Below, one piece after another: positions 9,470 to 18,581 of a stretch of DNA of 64,000 nt. Source of the DNA: JAJECS01 sp965198185. Its GTDB lineage: Bacteria; Chloroflexota; UBA11872. The DNA lies in NCBI GenBank assembly GCA_965198185.1, contig CBDAOU010000002.1, forward strand, positions 868,001 through 932,000, given 5' to 3'. The translations under genes and the position numbers were made by a program. Numbering within the stretch: the first letter of the stretch is position 1; each line of letters begins with the position of its first letter. The notes under the pieces were generated by a model that worked only from the letters and a program-made list of their open reading frames with translations, ran no database searches and had not been told where the DNA came from.

Positions 9470-10240
9470 CTAGTCGTCCTCGGGCATGAAGCCGGCGTTG
9501 ATGAAACCGCCGTCAATGGTGATGGCGGTGCCGCTGATGTAGGTCGATCCGTCACCGCACAGAAACAGCGTAAGGTCGGCGATCTCCTCCGGCACCGCCT
9601 CGCGCTTCATGGGGAAGCGACGAATGCGCTGATCGCGCAGCTCCGGGCGGCGCCGGTAGATCTCCTGCACCATCGGCGTTTTCGTCACGCCCGGGCAGAT
9701 GGCGTTGACGTTGATGTCGTAACGCGCCCACTCGATGGAGAGCATCTGCGCCAGCGCGATCAAGCCGGCCTTGGCGGGACTGTAGGCGCCGCGGTCCGGC
9801 ACCGGGACCATGGCCCCGACCGATGAGATCAGCACCACCCGCCCGCCTTCGCCCTGGCGCACCAGCTGCCGTCCGATGGCCTGGCAGAGCAGGAACCCGC
9901 CGGTTAGATGGGTGTCGAGCACCGAGCGCCAGTCCTCCTCGGCCAGCTCAAGCAGCGGGGCGATGGCGGTGTTGCCGGCGCCGTGGATCAGAAAATCACA
10001 ACGGCCAAAGTGGTCGACGACTTCGTCTACGGCCTGCTGCACCGACGCGCCCGAAGCGGAATCGAGAGCCACGGGCAAGGCCCGGCCGCCGCTCTCGACG
10101 ATCTCGCGCGTGAGCGTCTCACTCCGTTCGCGATCGATGTCGGCGATGGCGACAGCGGTCCCTTCGCCGACGAAGCGACGACAGATCGCCGCTCCCAGGC
10201 CGCCCGCGCCGCCGCTTACAAATGCCACCTTGCCCGTCAT
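9470..10240 (-). CDS. short-chain dehydrogenase/reductase (SDR)
   Basis: 256 residues, the classical SDR length. The NAD(P)-binding glycine motif is SGGAGGLG at residues 9-16, followed by an acidic ADID, which favours NAD(H). The NNAG equivalent is HGAGN, the catalytic serine lies in VVLISSVGAM and the YxxxK motif is YSPAK. The C-terminal GTAITIDGGF is standard. It oxidises or reduces a hydroxyl or carbonyl of unknown identity. The gene lies between the hydrolase and the SnoaL-like gene on the same strand, with a 176-base gap upstream in which nothing is recognised. Confidence 0.9.
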   Translation of the reverse strand: MTGKVAFVSGGAGGLGAAICRRFVGEGTAVAIADIDRERSETLTREIVESGGRALPVALDSASGASVQQAVDEVVDHFGRCDFLIHGAGNTAIAPLLELAEEDWRSVLDTHLTGGFLLCQAIGRQLVRQGEGGRVVLISSVGAMVPVPDRGAYSPAKAGLIALAQMLSIEWARYDINVNAICPGVTKTPMVQEIYRRRPELRDQRIRRFPMKREAVPEEIADLTLFLCGDGSTYISGTAITIDGGFINAGFMPEDD

Positions 10241-10416
10241 GGTGTTGCCCCTTCCCGTTTCGGCCGCCCAGAGCGCGCCCTGACCGCCGATGGGTCACGC
10301 TGCACGGCGTCTCGTTCGCGCGCAGCCTATCGCCCAGCGCCGTCCTCGGGCGAAGCGCCTCCCGCCTGACTGTCCGCCAATGGATCACGGCGTGCTCCGG
10401 CACCGTCGGTGTCGAG

Positions 10417-11199
10417 CTAGTGGCGGCGCATGAGTTCAGCGATCAACCGCGCCACTTCTTGCGGGCATTCGAGGGGCAGTGAGTGCGATGCGCCGGTCAG
10501 CCAGCGAAGCTCAATGTTGTCGCGCCGCGGGATGTGAAGCTGTTCATGCGTCGCCGGGTCGCGACCACGATCGCCGTAGAGCTCGAGAATCGGAAGATCG
10601 GTGCGCTGGAGGACGTCGTACCCGTCCCACGTTCGCCAGATGGCGGCAAACGCGGCCCGTTGTTGCCCGGTCCAGCGGCGCAAGACCTCCTGCCGCAGTT
10701 CTTCTCGCTGCGCCAGCTGTGCATCCGAAAGCGTGCTCATGGTGTCGTCCTGAAACGCGTCGCGTTGGGCGTGGTGATTGGTCCAACCCTCGATTGAGAT
10801 GACGCCGGCCAAGGTTTCAGGTCGCACGCGTGCAACCTCCAGCGCGATCATGCCTCCGATGCTGTGACCGCCAATGAAGAACTTCGCGAGGGATTGGCGG
10901 TCCGCGACCCGCAGCACGTCCTGGGCGAACAGCTCGATGGACCCGTTCGCGGGCGGCGGCCAGCTGCCGCCATGGCCGCGGAGCTCGATGACGATGATGT
11001 GCCACCCCTCGTCAAGGTGATCGACGATGTCCTTGAGCGCCCCGGCCGCGTTGAAGCTGCCCGGAATGAGGACCAGCGGCGGCGCCCGCCCCTCGCGCAC
11101 GTGGTAGGCAATCGTGGCGCCCGGCGCCTCAATCGAGTGCGGGACGAATGCCGGGCCCAGCCCGTCGCCAGCGACCGGTGGAGCCGAATCCGAACTCAC
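10417..11199 (-). CDS. alpha/beta hydrolase
   Basis: 260 residues. GTG at 11199 is preferred because it forms a GTGA overlap with the stop of the upstream sialidase-like gene, a sign of translational coupling. The oxyanion region is LVLIPGSFNAAG, the nucleophile elbow is GGHSIGGM, the acid probably lies in LYGDRGRDPAT and the histidine in WLTGASHSLPLECP. Ester or lactone hydrolysis is the likely reaction. Coupling to the sialidase-like gene and the FAD oxidoreductase suggests one pathway for a modified sugar or ester, but no substrate is evident. Confidence 0.85.
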   Translation of the reverse strand: MSSDSAPPVAGDGLGPAFVPHSIEAPGATIAYHVREGRAPPLVLIPGSFNAAGALKDIVDHLDEGWHIIVIELRGHGGSWPPPANGSIELFAQDVLRVADRQSLAKFFIGGHSIGGMIALEVARVRPETLAGVISIEGWTNHHAQRDAFQDDTMSTLSDAQLAQREELRQEVLRRWTGQQRAAFAAIWRTWDGYDVLQRTDLPILELYGDRGRDPATHEQLHIPRRDNIELRWLTGASHSLPLECPQEVARLIAELMRRH

Positions 11200-12359
11200 G
11201 GGGCCGTCTCCGGCCACCGATTGCGCAAGCCGTCGAGATCGGCAATTCGCACGCGCAGAACTTCCACCGTTTGCTTGCCGCCGGCGAAGGCGATGAACAG
11301 ATGGCCGTCGTGCTCGATGACGTGCGGGTAGTCCACCCAGCGTCCGCCCACCAAGTACGCCATCGAGTGAAAGACCAGGCCATCGTCACTGATTGAGATC
11401 GTGAGCGGGTCGCGCTGCTTGGGGTTCGGGTTCGAGACCAACACGTAGCGACCGTCGGCCAGCCGCAGCCCGCTGAATTTGGACGTGGCGTCCGGGAAGT
11501 TTGTACGCACCGGGAGAGTCCAGATGCGCCCGCTGTCGATGGACAACGAGCGATAGAGGAAGCCGCGCCGGCGGCCGTCGCGGAAGAGCGCTGCCAGACG
11601 GCCGTCGGGCAGCGTCCACCAGTGCGGCTCCTCAGCCGAAAGCTCGGTGTTTGAGCCCAGCACGGGAAACGACGTCCACCGATCGATCGCGTCCACGCCG
11701 CCCACCAGGAAGTCAACACCGACCTCGCGGTAGCTGTGGCGTCGCCGGGACATCATCCATTGGCCGTTGGGCAGCCGCTCGGGTGGGAAGTTGTTGATAG
11801 CGTCACGGCAGACGACTCCCGCGGGCGTCCACGACTCCCCGGTGGGATCGAGCCGAAACCCGTGCAGCGCCAGGCTCGGTCCGAAGAATCCGGCCGCCTC
11901 GTCAAGCGATGCCAGGGCCAACAGTTCGCCGTCGCGCTGCCAGAATCCGCGGGAGATGTAGCGCAGGCCCCGGTCGGTGCGCTGTCCATACCACGGGGAG
12001 GTCGGGCCGGACCGAGGCGGCGCCGGCGTGAGAAAACGGGGGGTCGTCCACCGGAGCCCGTCGCCACTGGTGGCGAACTTCACCCGCTGACCCACGCGGT
12101 CCTCGATTCCCGGGCCGTCGCTCCACATGACCCAGAACTTGCCACCGAAGTGCGCCAGGTAGTTGTGCTGGTTGACGCCGCCTCGCTCGCGGTCGAGATC
12201 GCTGCCGTGGTGAGCCTCGGCGCGCACGTCGCTCACGAGCACGTGCTCCGACGGCACCCGCGGCAGCGCGGCGAAGTCGATCGTGTGCGGGTCGTCCGGC
12301 ACCCACGGACCGGCCAACATGAGCGCCGGATCAACCGGCGGCGGTAGCTCTACGGACAT
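11196..12359 (-). CDS. sialidase-like/glycoside-hydrolase-fold beta-propeller protein
   Basis: 387 residues, no signal peptide. Propeller-type blades are seen: FATSGDGLRWTTPRFL, LSIDSGRIWTLPVR and ISISDDGLVFHS. Further marks are WYGQRTDRGLRYISRGFW and a long conserved middle part. It is similar in type to the gene at 4381-5484 but not a close copy. Its start overlaps the end of the upstream FAD oxidoreductase by ten bases, and its stop overlaps the downstream hydrolase by four, so the three are translated together. Such FAD-oxidoreductase plus sialidase-like neighbours are common in Planctomycetota and marine Chloroflexota, where the substrates are unknown. Confidence 0.7.
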   Translation of the reverse strand: MSVELPPPVDPALMLAGPWVPDDPHTIDFAALPRVPSEHVLVSDVRAEAHHGSDLDRERGGVNQHNYLAHFGGKFWVMWSDGPGIEDRVGQRVKFATSGDGLRWTTPRFLTPAPPRSGPTSPWYGQRTDRGLRYISRGFWQRDGELLALASLDEAAGFFGPSLALHGFRLDPTGESWTPAGVVCRDAINNFPPERLPNGQWMMSRRRHSYREVGVDFLVGGVDAIDRWTSFPVLGSNTELSAEEPHWWTLPDGRLAALFRDGRRRGFLYRSLSIDSGRIWTLPVRTNFPDATSKFSGLRLADGRYVLVSNPNPKQRDPLTISISDDGLVFHSMAYLVGGRWVDYPHVIEHDGHLFIAFAGGKQTVEVLRVRIADLDGLRNRWPETAP

Positions 12360-13945
12360 GGGCGCTCCACCACCTGGCCCTGGGCGGCGAGGAGACTCTG
12401 AAGCTCGTCTATCGGAACGCGGCGCGGCGTGACGTCATGCCGCAGCGCCAGGTGCGCGGCGGTTCCGGCTGCCTGGCCCAGCGCCATCCACGTGGGCTCC
12501 ATGCGGATCGACGAGTAGGCCACGTGCGTGGTCGAAGCCGCGACCGGAACGATCAGGTTCTCGATGCCCCGAGGAATCATGATGCGATAGGGGATTTCAT
12601 AGGGCCGCGTGAGCGCGTCCAGCATGCCCAAGTAGCCTTCGAGCACCTGTGTGTCGGTCGGCTGGCGTTTGCGGCAGGGGAAGCTGTCGATGGGGAATTC
12701 GCCCACCGCGATCGCGTCGTCGTGCCGTCGCGAATCGGTGGTCATGTCGTGCTCGGTCAGTGTGTATTCGCCGATGAGCCGGCGGCCCTCGCGTACGTAG
12801 AGCTGGAAGGGAAAGTGCCCGTTGTCGGCGAATTCGTCGAGCGGCAGGTGATAGCCGTTGGCGATTCGCCGGTGCTCGGCCGGCACGTGCTCGTCGTTCT
12901 GCAGGAACCACAGCAAGCCCAATGACAGGTCGCGGTGCCTCTGGCAGATGCGCCGCCGGGTGGCATCGTCGCCCGCGATGTAGCCCTGGTTCTCGTCCGG
13001 AAATGGAAATGCGAGCGGCCGCGGGTTGATATTGACATCGGTCTTTTCGTTGGGGATCTCGGTCACCGATAGCGCACGTACCAACGTGTCGAAGTGGGCG
13101 GGGTTGTAGCCGCGTCCCGGCTTGAGCGTCTTCGGCCCGCTGAGGCGTCCGGCGGCAAGATCGTCGAAGTAGCCGACATAGTCATTCCGGTCGTAGCCAG
13201 AAGGCGGTTCGGTGAGCCGGTAAGCGTTTGATGGGTCCGTGGTCAGGCACAGGCGGTAGGTATAGGCCGGCAGCCGCTCATCCGCGGCGCCGGTTGTCCC
13301 AGGGAGAAACGCGCCTTCCTGGTAGTCGTAGTAGACAACGCCGGCGTGCGGCTCGTCGAAGGCGTCACGCGACTCCCGTCCGAGGCGATAGTCAGCACCC
13401 GCGGCTGCGTAGAGGTCGCCTTCGTACGTGGCGTCGACGAATAGGCGTCCGTGGATCACGGTCGAACGCCCGCTTCGCCGATCAACGACCTCGATGGCTG
13501 TCACGGCCTGGCCCGAACGCTCGACGGTCGTCAGCCGCACGCCGCGCAGCACCTCGATCATGGCCTGACCACCAACCATGGCCTCGAAGACCGCCTCGGC
13601 GACCGATGGCTCGTAGTAGTAGCCGCCGTCGCACAGGCGCACGTTGTCGGAGTCGGGGCCGTAGCGGGCGACATAGACGGCCAACACACGCTGGGTGAAC
13701 TCGCGGAACAGGCCGCCGATGAGCCCCCGATGCTCGACGTCACTCTTGCCCAGCCCGCTGGCCGCCATCCCGCCGATGTGCCGGTGGTAATCGATCAGCG
13801 CGACCGAGCGTCCCAAGCGTGCAGCCGCCACGGCCGTCGCGATGCCTCCCGGCGTTCCTCCGAGGATGACAACGTCGGCCGACTGTGAGGCTCTTGGCGT
13901 CACGTGTTGGGGATTGCACCGGCTGTGATCCGAGAGTGCGGACAT
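12350..13945 (-). CDS. FAD-dependent oxidoreductase (PF12831-type)
   Basis: 531 residues from ATG 13945; a GTG at 13963 would add six. The dinucleotide-binding motif ADVVILGGTPGGIATAVAAA lies at about residues 22-41, then SVALIDYHRHIGGMAASGLG. RLFVDATYEGDLYAAAG is the family's second signature, and the C-terminal part carries LIVPVAASTTHVAYSSIRMEP, where FAD is covered. The family oxidises sugars or related polyols of unknown identity. It is the first gene of the minus-strand run and overlaps the sialidase-like gene. No secretion signal is visible, so it acts in the cytoplasm. The region upstream to 14001 is only 56 bases, and no clear promoter is seen. Confidence 0.85.
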   Translation of the reverse strand: MSALSDHSRCNPQHVTPRASQSADVVILGGTPGGIATAVAAARLGRSVALIDYHRHIGGMAASGLGKSDVEHRGLIGGLFREFTQRVLAVYVARYGPDSDNVRLCDGGYYYEPSVAEAVFEAMVGGQAMIEVLRGVRLTTVERSGQAVTAIEVVDRRSGRSTVIHGRLFVDATYEGDLYAAAGADYRLGRESRDAFDEPHAGVVYYDYQEGAFLPGTTGAADERLPAYTYRLCLTTDPSNAYRLTEPPSGYDRNDYVGYFDDLAAGRLSGPKTLKPGRGYNPAHFDTLVRALSVTEIPNEKTDVNINPRPLAFPFPDENQGYIAGDDATRRRICQRHRDLSLGLLWFLQNDEHVPAEHRRIANGYHLPLDEFADNGHFPFQLYVREGRRLIGEYTLTEHDMTTDSRRHDDAIAVGEFPIDSFPCRKRQPTDTQVLEGYLGMLDALTRPYEIPYRIMIPRGIENLIVPVAASTTHVAYSSIRMEPTWMALGQAAGTAAHLALRHDVTPRRVPIDELQSLLAAQGQVVERPCP

Positions 13946-14001
13946 ACCTGGATTGCCGCGCACTGGCTGCGCGTGTTGGTCGGCTTAGCGCAGGGTACGC
14001 G

Positions 14002-15111
14002 CTAGGTGACGGACGCGAGGCGCGCGGCGTTGCGCCCGGGATCGGTCAGGTAGAGCCGGTCGTCGTCGCGCGTGACAAGCCCGCGGTCGGCCGTCGACTG
14101 CATCACACGTTCGGCAAAGTCGGGCTCCCAGCGCATGTGCCGCTGCATATGGTCGATCCGGCTTTCGTCCGCCGCCGCAGGCGTGCCCTCATGGGTCGCC
14201 AAGTGGATTAGCAACATTTGTCGGGCGAACTCCCAGCGCTGGCGCCGGCGGCGGCGAGCCGTCACCAGCAAGCCGCGCTCGGGCGCCAGCAGTAGGACGA
14301 GGGCGAACGCCACCCCAACGACCGTGGCCATGGCGCCGGCGATGTTGGCATCGAGCACGCGCGCGAGCCAGTAACCGCCAATCGCACAGGCGGCCCCAAT
14401 GGCCACGCTGAGCCCGAGCATGCGCGGCAGCCGATCGGTTAGCAGATGCGCCGCCGCGGGGGGACCGATCATCAGCGCCACCACCAGAATGCTGCCCACG
14501 GTGTCGAAGGCGCCCACGGCGGTCACCGACACCATTCCCATCAACCCGTAGTGGATCAATGCGGGCGAAAACCCGAGGGCAGTCGCCAGCCCGGCATCGA
14601 ACGTGGCGAGCTTGAGCTCCTTGTAGAACACGCCGCCGACGATCACGTTGATGAGCAGGATGCCGCCCATGACCCACAGCGCCATCGGCCCAAGGTCGAC
14701 GCCGAACGGGACGAAACGGTTGAACGGGGCAAACGCGAGCTCGCCAAGCAGCACGGCGTCAGTGTCGAGATGCACGTCGCCGGCGACGGCCGATATGAGA
14801 ATCACGGCAATGGAGAACAGGGCCGGAAACACCAACCCAATGGCCGTGTCCTCCCGCACCAGGCCGGTCCGGTTGACGACCTCCACCAGCGCGACGGTCA
14901 CCAGCCCGACGACGGCCGCGCCGGCGATGAGCAGCGGCGACCGCAGATCGGCCACGATGAAGAACGCCAGCACGATGCCCAGCAGGACCGTGTGGCTGAT
15001 GGCGTCGCTCATCATGGACATACGCCGCAACATCAAGAAGGCGCCCGGAATGGCGCACGCGGCAGCCACGACCGCCGCGACGAGCTGAACCTCAAGCTGC
15101 GCCGGCGTCAC
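14002..15111 (-). CDS. metal (Mn/Zn/Fe-type) ABC transporter permease with C-terminal winged-helix domain
   Basis: 369 residues from GTG 15111, which overlaps the upstream permease stop as GTGA. About residues 1-285 form the ABC-3 family membrane domain with eight or nine segments; FLMLRRMSMMSDAISHTVL and the coupling-helix region ALGFSPALIHYG are typical. The remaining about 85 residues, after a basic RRRRRQRW stretch, are not membrane-spanning. They contain a winged-helix-like pattern ending VMQSTADRGLVTRDDDRLYLTDPGRNAA, similar to the N-terminal domain of DtxR/MntR regulators. The protein should form the import channel with its partner permease. The tail may sense metal or contact DNA, but that is inference. 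Confidence 0.85.
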   Translation of the reverse strand: MTPAQLEVQLVAAVVAAACAIPGAFLMLRRMSMMSDAISHTVLLGIVLAFFIVADLRSPLLIAGAAVVGLVTVALVEVVNRTGLVREDTAIGLVFPALFSIAVILISAVAGDVHLDTDAVLLGELAFAPFNRFVPFGVDLGPMALWVMGGILLINVIVGGVFYKELKLATFDAGLATALGFSPALIHYGLMGMVSVTAVGAFDTVGSILVVALMIGPPAAAHLLTDRLPRMLGLSVAIGAACAIGGYWLARVLDANIAGAMATVVGVAFALVLLLAPERGLLVTARRRRRQRWEFARQMLLIHLATHEGTPAAADESRIDHMQRHMRWEPDFAERVMQSTADRGLVTRDDDRLYLTDPGRNAARLASVT

Positions 15112-16241
15112 GGGGCGCCCTGGGCAACGCTGCGCAGGCGTGCTGCTCGCGCAGCCTCGGCGCGGCCCGCGTCCGTGAGGGCCCACGCGTCGCCCGCATC
15201 ACGTCGCGCCAGGCCCCGCGCGGCAAGCTCCGCCAGCGCACGATCGACGACCGCCCGGCCGCGGACCGCGTACAGCGCGGCCACGTTGTGGGCATGGTTG
15301 GGCTCCCGGGCGTGCTGCGCCGAGAGCGCCGCCAGATCCGCGAGGACGGCCTCTACAGCCAGCAGCCGGCGGCGGCGCCAATCACGGAGGCGCACCCACG
15401 CCACCCCGCGGCTTGGGGCGAACAGCAGCGAGACGACCACGATGCCCGTGGCGACCAGCACGATCGTCGGCCCGGTGGCGATGTGCGCCGTCGTGCTGAT
15501 AACCGAGCCCGCCACGCCGGCGGCCGCGCCGAGCACGGCGGAGAGGATCACCATGACGCCGAGCCGGTCGGTCCACTGGCGGGCGGCGGCGCCGGGCGCG
15601 ACGACCATGGCGCTCATCAGCACCACGCCGACAGTCTTGAGCCCCACCACGATGGCGATGACCAACAGACTCGTCAGGAGCACATCGAGCCGACGGACGG
15701 GATACCCCAGCGAGGCGGCGAAGTCGGGGTTGAAGCTCAAGAGCTTGAATTCCTTCCAGAGCACCAGCAGCGCCAGCACCGCGATGGCGCCGACGGCGGC
15801 CATGGTGATCACGTCGTTCTCGAGCAGCGCGGCCGCTTGACCGAAGAGATATCGATCAAGCCCGGCCTTGCCGGCCGCCGGCAGTCGCTGAATGAAGGTG
15901 AGCACCACCAGCCCCGCGCCGAAAAACACGCTGAGGATCAGCGCCATGGCGGCGTCGGATTTCACTCGCGAGGTCCGAACGATGCCGATGATGGCCAGCG
16001 TGGCCACCCACCCGGCCAACGCCGCGCCGATCATGAGCACCAGCGGCGTGCGGCTGCCGGTGATCAGGAAGGCGAGCGCGACGCCCGGCAGCGCGGCGTG
16101 GGACATGGCGTCTCCCAGAAGCGCCTGCCGCCGCAGCACGGCAAATGCACCCACGGCGCCGCTGACCACGCCCAGCGCCGCCGATCCCAGCGCCACCGTG
16201 CGCAGCGTGTAGTCGAAGAGCAGGTCGCTGAAAACGTCCAT
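15108..16241 (-). CDS. metal (Mn/Zn/Fe-type) ABC transporter permease with C-terminal winged-helix-like domain
   Basis: 377 residues. The first about 280 make an ABC-3 membrane domain (VFAVLRRQALLGDAMSHAALPG-type start, coupling segment SLGYPVRRLDVLLTS). After LRDWRRRRL a cytoplasmic tail of about 95 residues reads as a winged helix: RAVVDRALAELAARGLARRD then AWALTDAGRAEAARAA. The second permease has an unrelated-looking but analogous tail. It starts 35 bases after the ATPase gene and overlaps the next permease by four bases. Together with the ATPase and binding protein it makes a complete importer for a divalent metal. Confidence 0.85.
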   Translation of the reverse strand: MDVFSDLLFDYTLRTVALGSAALGVVSGAVGAFAVLRRQALLGDAMSHAALPGVALAFLITGSRTPLVLMIGAALAGWVATLAIIGIVRTSRVKSDAAMALILSVFFGAGLVVLTFIQRLPAAGKAGLDRYLFGQAAALLENDVITMAAVGAIAVLALLVLWKEFKLLSFNPDFAASLGYPVRRLDVLLTSLLVIAIVVGLKTVGVVLMSAMVVAPGAAARQWTDRLGVMVILSAVLGAAAGVAGSVISTTAHIATGPTIVLVATGIVVVSLLFAPSRGVAWVRLRDWRRRRLLAVEAVLADLAALSAQHAREPNHAHNVAALYAVRGRAVVDRALAELAARGLARRDAGDAWALTDAGRAEAARAARLRSVAQGAP

Positions 16242-16276
16242 CGGCCCAGGCCGTCAGTCGCGCCGGCGCCGAGCGG

Positions 16277-17092
16277 TCACGGCGACGAGCCGGAACCGGC
16301 GCCGTTCGAGTGGGCGCCGCCGATTCCGGACACACGTCCACCATAGGTCAGCCGCAGATTCTCCTCGGTGAACACGTCCACGACCGGCCCGGCCGCGATG
16401 CGGCGCACATTGAGCAGCGTGACCCAGTCGAAGTACTCGGCCACGGTCTGCAAGTCGTGGTGGACCGCAACCACGGTCTTGCCCTCGGCGCGCAGGGTGC
16501 GCAGCAGGCTCACAATCGCCCGCTCGGTCGTCGCGTCCACGCCCTGGAACGGTTCGTCCATGAGGTAGACCTCGGCGTCCTGCACCAGCGCTCGGGCGAG
16601 GAACACGCGCTGCTGTTGGCCGCCGGAAAGCTGGCTGATCTGCCGGTCGGCGTAGGCCTCCATGCCAACTTGGCGGAGGGCGGCCTGCGATCGCCCGCGT
16701 TCGGCGGTTCCCGGTCGGCGGACCCATCCCAACCGGCCATAGGTCCCCATGGTGACGACGTCGAGCGCTGTAGTGGGAAAGTCCCAGTCCACGCTGCTGC
16801 GCTGCGGCACGTAGGCCACCAACTGACGCTGCTCGCGGTAGGAACGCCCCAAGATGCGCACGCGCCCGGCAGCTGGACGAAGCAGACCGAGAATGGTCCG
16901 CAGCAGGGTCGTCTTGCCGGCGCCGTTGGGTCCCACGATGGCCATCAGCACCCCACTGGGAACTTCGAGATCCACGTCCCAAAGCGCCGGGCGCTGGTGG
17001 TATGCCAGCGTCACGTCGGTGGCCTGCACCGCCAACGGTGCGTCGGGCCGCGAATGTCCGGATAAAGGCGTCTGCGCGGCGGTGATCGTCAT
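16277..17092 (-). CDS. metal ABC transporter ATP-binding protein
   Basis: 271 residues. Walker A is GPNGAGKTT, the Q-loop is AYVPQRSSVDWDFP, the signature is LSGGQQQRVFLARAL, Walker B is AEVYLMDEPFQGVD and the switch histidine is in AVHHDL. The PQRSSVDWDFP form of the Q-loop is characteristic of manganese/zinc/iron importers of the MntB/ZnuC group. It couples ATP hydrolysis to the two permeases encoded downstream. Its ATG overlaps the stop of the binding-protein gene (ATGA). Confidence 0.92.
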   Translation of the reverse strand: MTITAAQTPLSGHSRPDAPLAVQATDVTLAYHQRPALWDVDLEVPSGVLMAIVGPNGAGKTTLLRTILGLLRPAAGRVRILGRSYREQRQLVAYVPQRSSVDWDFPTTALDVVTMGTYGRLGWVRRPGTAERGRSQAALRQVGMEAYADRQISQLSGGQQQRVFLARALVQDAEVYLMDEPFQGVDATTERAIVSLLRTLRAEGKTVVAVHHDLQTVAEYFDWVTLLNVRRIAAGPVVDVFTEENLRLTYGGRVSGIGGAHSNGAGSGSSP

Positions 17093-18117
17093 TCGCCGCT
17101 GAGCCCGCCGACGATCGTGTCGATGTTGTGGCGGATCATGCCCAGGTACGTACCTTCCGACGTGCCCTCTTCGCCCATCGCGTCGGAGAAGATCTCGCCG
17201 CCAACGACCACCGCGTGCCCTCGGGCGCCCGCAGCTTCGATGACGGCTTGCACGCCCTGGTCCGGCACCGAGGACTCGATGAAGACGGCGCGAATTCCCC
17301 GGTCGCTGATGAACTGCGCCAGGTTCTGTACGTCGGCGGTGCTTGCCTCACTCTCGGTGCTGATCCCCTGCAAGCCCCGCACGTCGAAGCCATAGCGCCG
17401 CGCGAAGTAGTTGAACGCGTCGTGGGCCGTGACCAATGCGCGGATCTCGGCGTCCAGCGTGTCGGCTTGCTCTTTCACGTAGCCATCTAGAGCTTCGATC
17501 TTCGCGATATACGACTCGGCGTTGGCCCGAAAGGCCGCCGCGCTGTCGGGGTCCAATTCCACAAGCGCGTCCCGGACGCTCGCGACCACCACCGCCCACA
17601 GCTCAAGGTCGAACCAGACGTGCGGGTCGTAGGCGCCTTCGAATTCGGGCGGCGCCAGCAGGCGGGCGCGATCGATGTCGTCCGTCACGCGCACCGAGCG
17701 AATCCCAAGATCCTCCAGGCGCTCCAGGACACCGGTCATGCCGGCCTCGAGATGCAGGCCGTTCCAGAACACGGCGTCGGCAGATTCGAGGCGGGTGATG
17801 TCGCTCTCGCTGGCGCGGTAGAGGTGCGGATCGACACCGGGCCCCATCAGGGCGTGCACGTCCACCGCATCGCCGCCCACTTGGCGCACGGCGTCGGCGA
17901 TCTGCCCCAGCGTGGCGACGATGCGCAGCCGGCGTGCGTCAACGCTGTCAACCTCGGAGCCGATGGTGCCGGTGCTGCCGGTGCTGCCGGTGCAAGCGGC
18001 CAGAAGCAGCAGGACGGCGGTTAGGCCCACGAGCAACCCGTGGGCCGGCGCTGCTTGAGCGGCTCTCGACGGCAGGCGTGACTTCCCCGCAGGCAGCATT
18101 CGCATCCATAATTGCAT
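17089..18117 (-). CDS. metal ABC transporter substrate-binding lipoprotein (cluster A-I)
   Basis: 342 residues. A signal peptide with lipobox LLLAAC places the mature protein on the outside of the cytoplasmic membrane from about residue 42. The metal-binding residues of the ZnuA/PsaA family are visible: His in GVDPHLYRAS, His in YDPHVWFD, Glu in VFIESSVPDQG and Asp in GGEIFSDAMGE. The His-rich loop of ZnuA is absent, which favours Mn or Fe over Zn but does not prove it. It is the first gene of the four-gene operon. An ATG four codons in is another possible start. Confidence 0.9.
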   Translation of the reverse strand: MQLWMRMLPAGKSRLPSRAAQAAPAHGLLVGLTAVLLLLAACTGSTGSTGTIGSEVDSVDARRLRIVATLGQIADAVRQVGGDAVDVHALMGPGVDPHLYRASESDITRLESADAVFWNGLHLEAGMTGVLERLEDLGIRSVRVTDDIDRARLLAPPEFEGAYDPHVWFDLELWAVVVASVRDALVELDPDSAAAFRANAESYIAKIEALDGYVKEQADTLDAEIRALVTAHDAFNYFARRYGFDVRGLQGISTESEASTADVQNLAQFISDRGIRAVFIESSVPDQGVQAVIEAAGARGHAVVVGGEIFSDAMGEEGTSEGTYLGMIRHNIDTIVGGLSGE

Positions 18118-18153
18118 GAGGCAAGATCACAGGTCAATCGAGCAAATACGAAA

Positions 18154-18168
18154 GTTGACTAAATTAAC
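18154..18168 (-). promoter_or_regulatory. AT-rich imperfect palindrome upstream of the metal importer
   Basis: GTTGACTAAATTAAC is an imperfect dyad 36 bases before the importer start, in the only AT-rich part of the 206-base gap between the importer and the VapB gene. Size and place suit a DtxR/MntR-family operator, but no defined consensus is matched, and no regulator gene is in the cluster. The rest of the gap to 18323 shows nothing else. Confidence 0.3.
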
Positions 18169-18323
18169 AATGACCCGCGTGGCGGTGGCGTCGCCCAGAG
18201 CTACCGGTCGCCGTCCAGCGTCAACAGGAGGAGCCTGCGGTCCGTTCGGCCGGGGTCAAGATTCGCGCGATCGGCCGTAGAGCACATCTTGACATCACTT
18301 TTGGAAGGCATCATGATGCCAGC

Positions 18324-18581
18324 ATGCGAACCACGCTCACGCTAGACGACGATGTTGCGGACTTTCTGCACGAGCAGGCCCGGCTCCACGACAAACCGTT
18401 CAAGCAGGTGGTGAACGACACGTTGCGGCGGGGGATGTCGCCTGCCGTCCGCGAGGATGGGCCGGTGTATCGGGTCAAGCCACTCCGCGGCGGATTCCGG
18501 CCGGGAATCGACCCGCTCAAGCTGAATCAGCTGAACGATGCATTGGAGACGCAGGCGTTCACCGACGGGGACGCCGATTGA
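18324..18581 (+). CDS. vapB: VapB-type antitoxin (ribbon-helix-helix/DUF2191-like)
   Basis: 85 residues beginning MRTTLTLDDDVADFLHEQA, the ribbon-helix-helix DNA-binding start seen in VapB antitoxins, followed by KQVVNDTLRRG. The C-terminal half (YRVKPLRGGFRPGIDPLKLNQLND) should wrap the toxin. Its stop overlaps the start of the PIN-domain gene by four bases. It would neutralise the toxin and repress the operon. Confidence 0.85.
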   Translation: MRTTLTLDDDVADFLHEQARLHDKPFKQVVNDTLRRGMSPAVREDGPVYRVKPLRGGFRPGIDPLKLNQLNDALETQAFTDGDAD

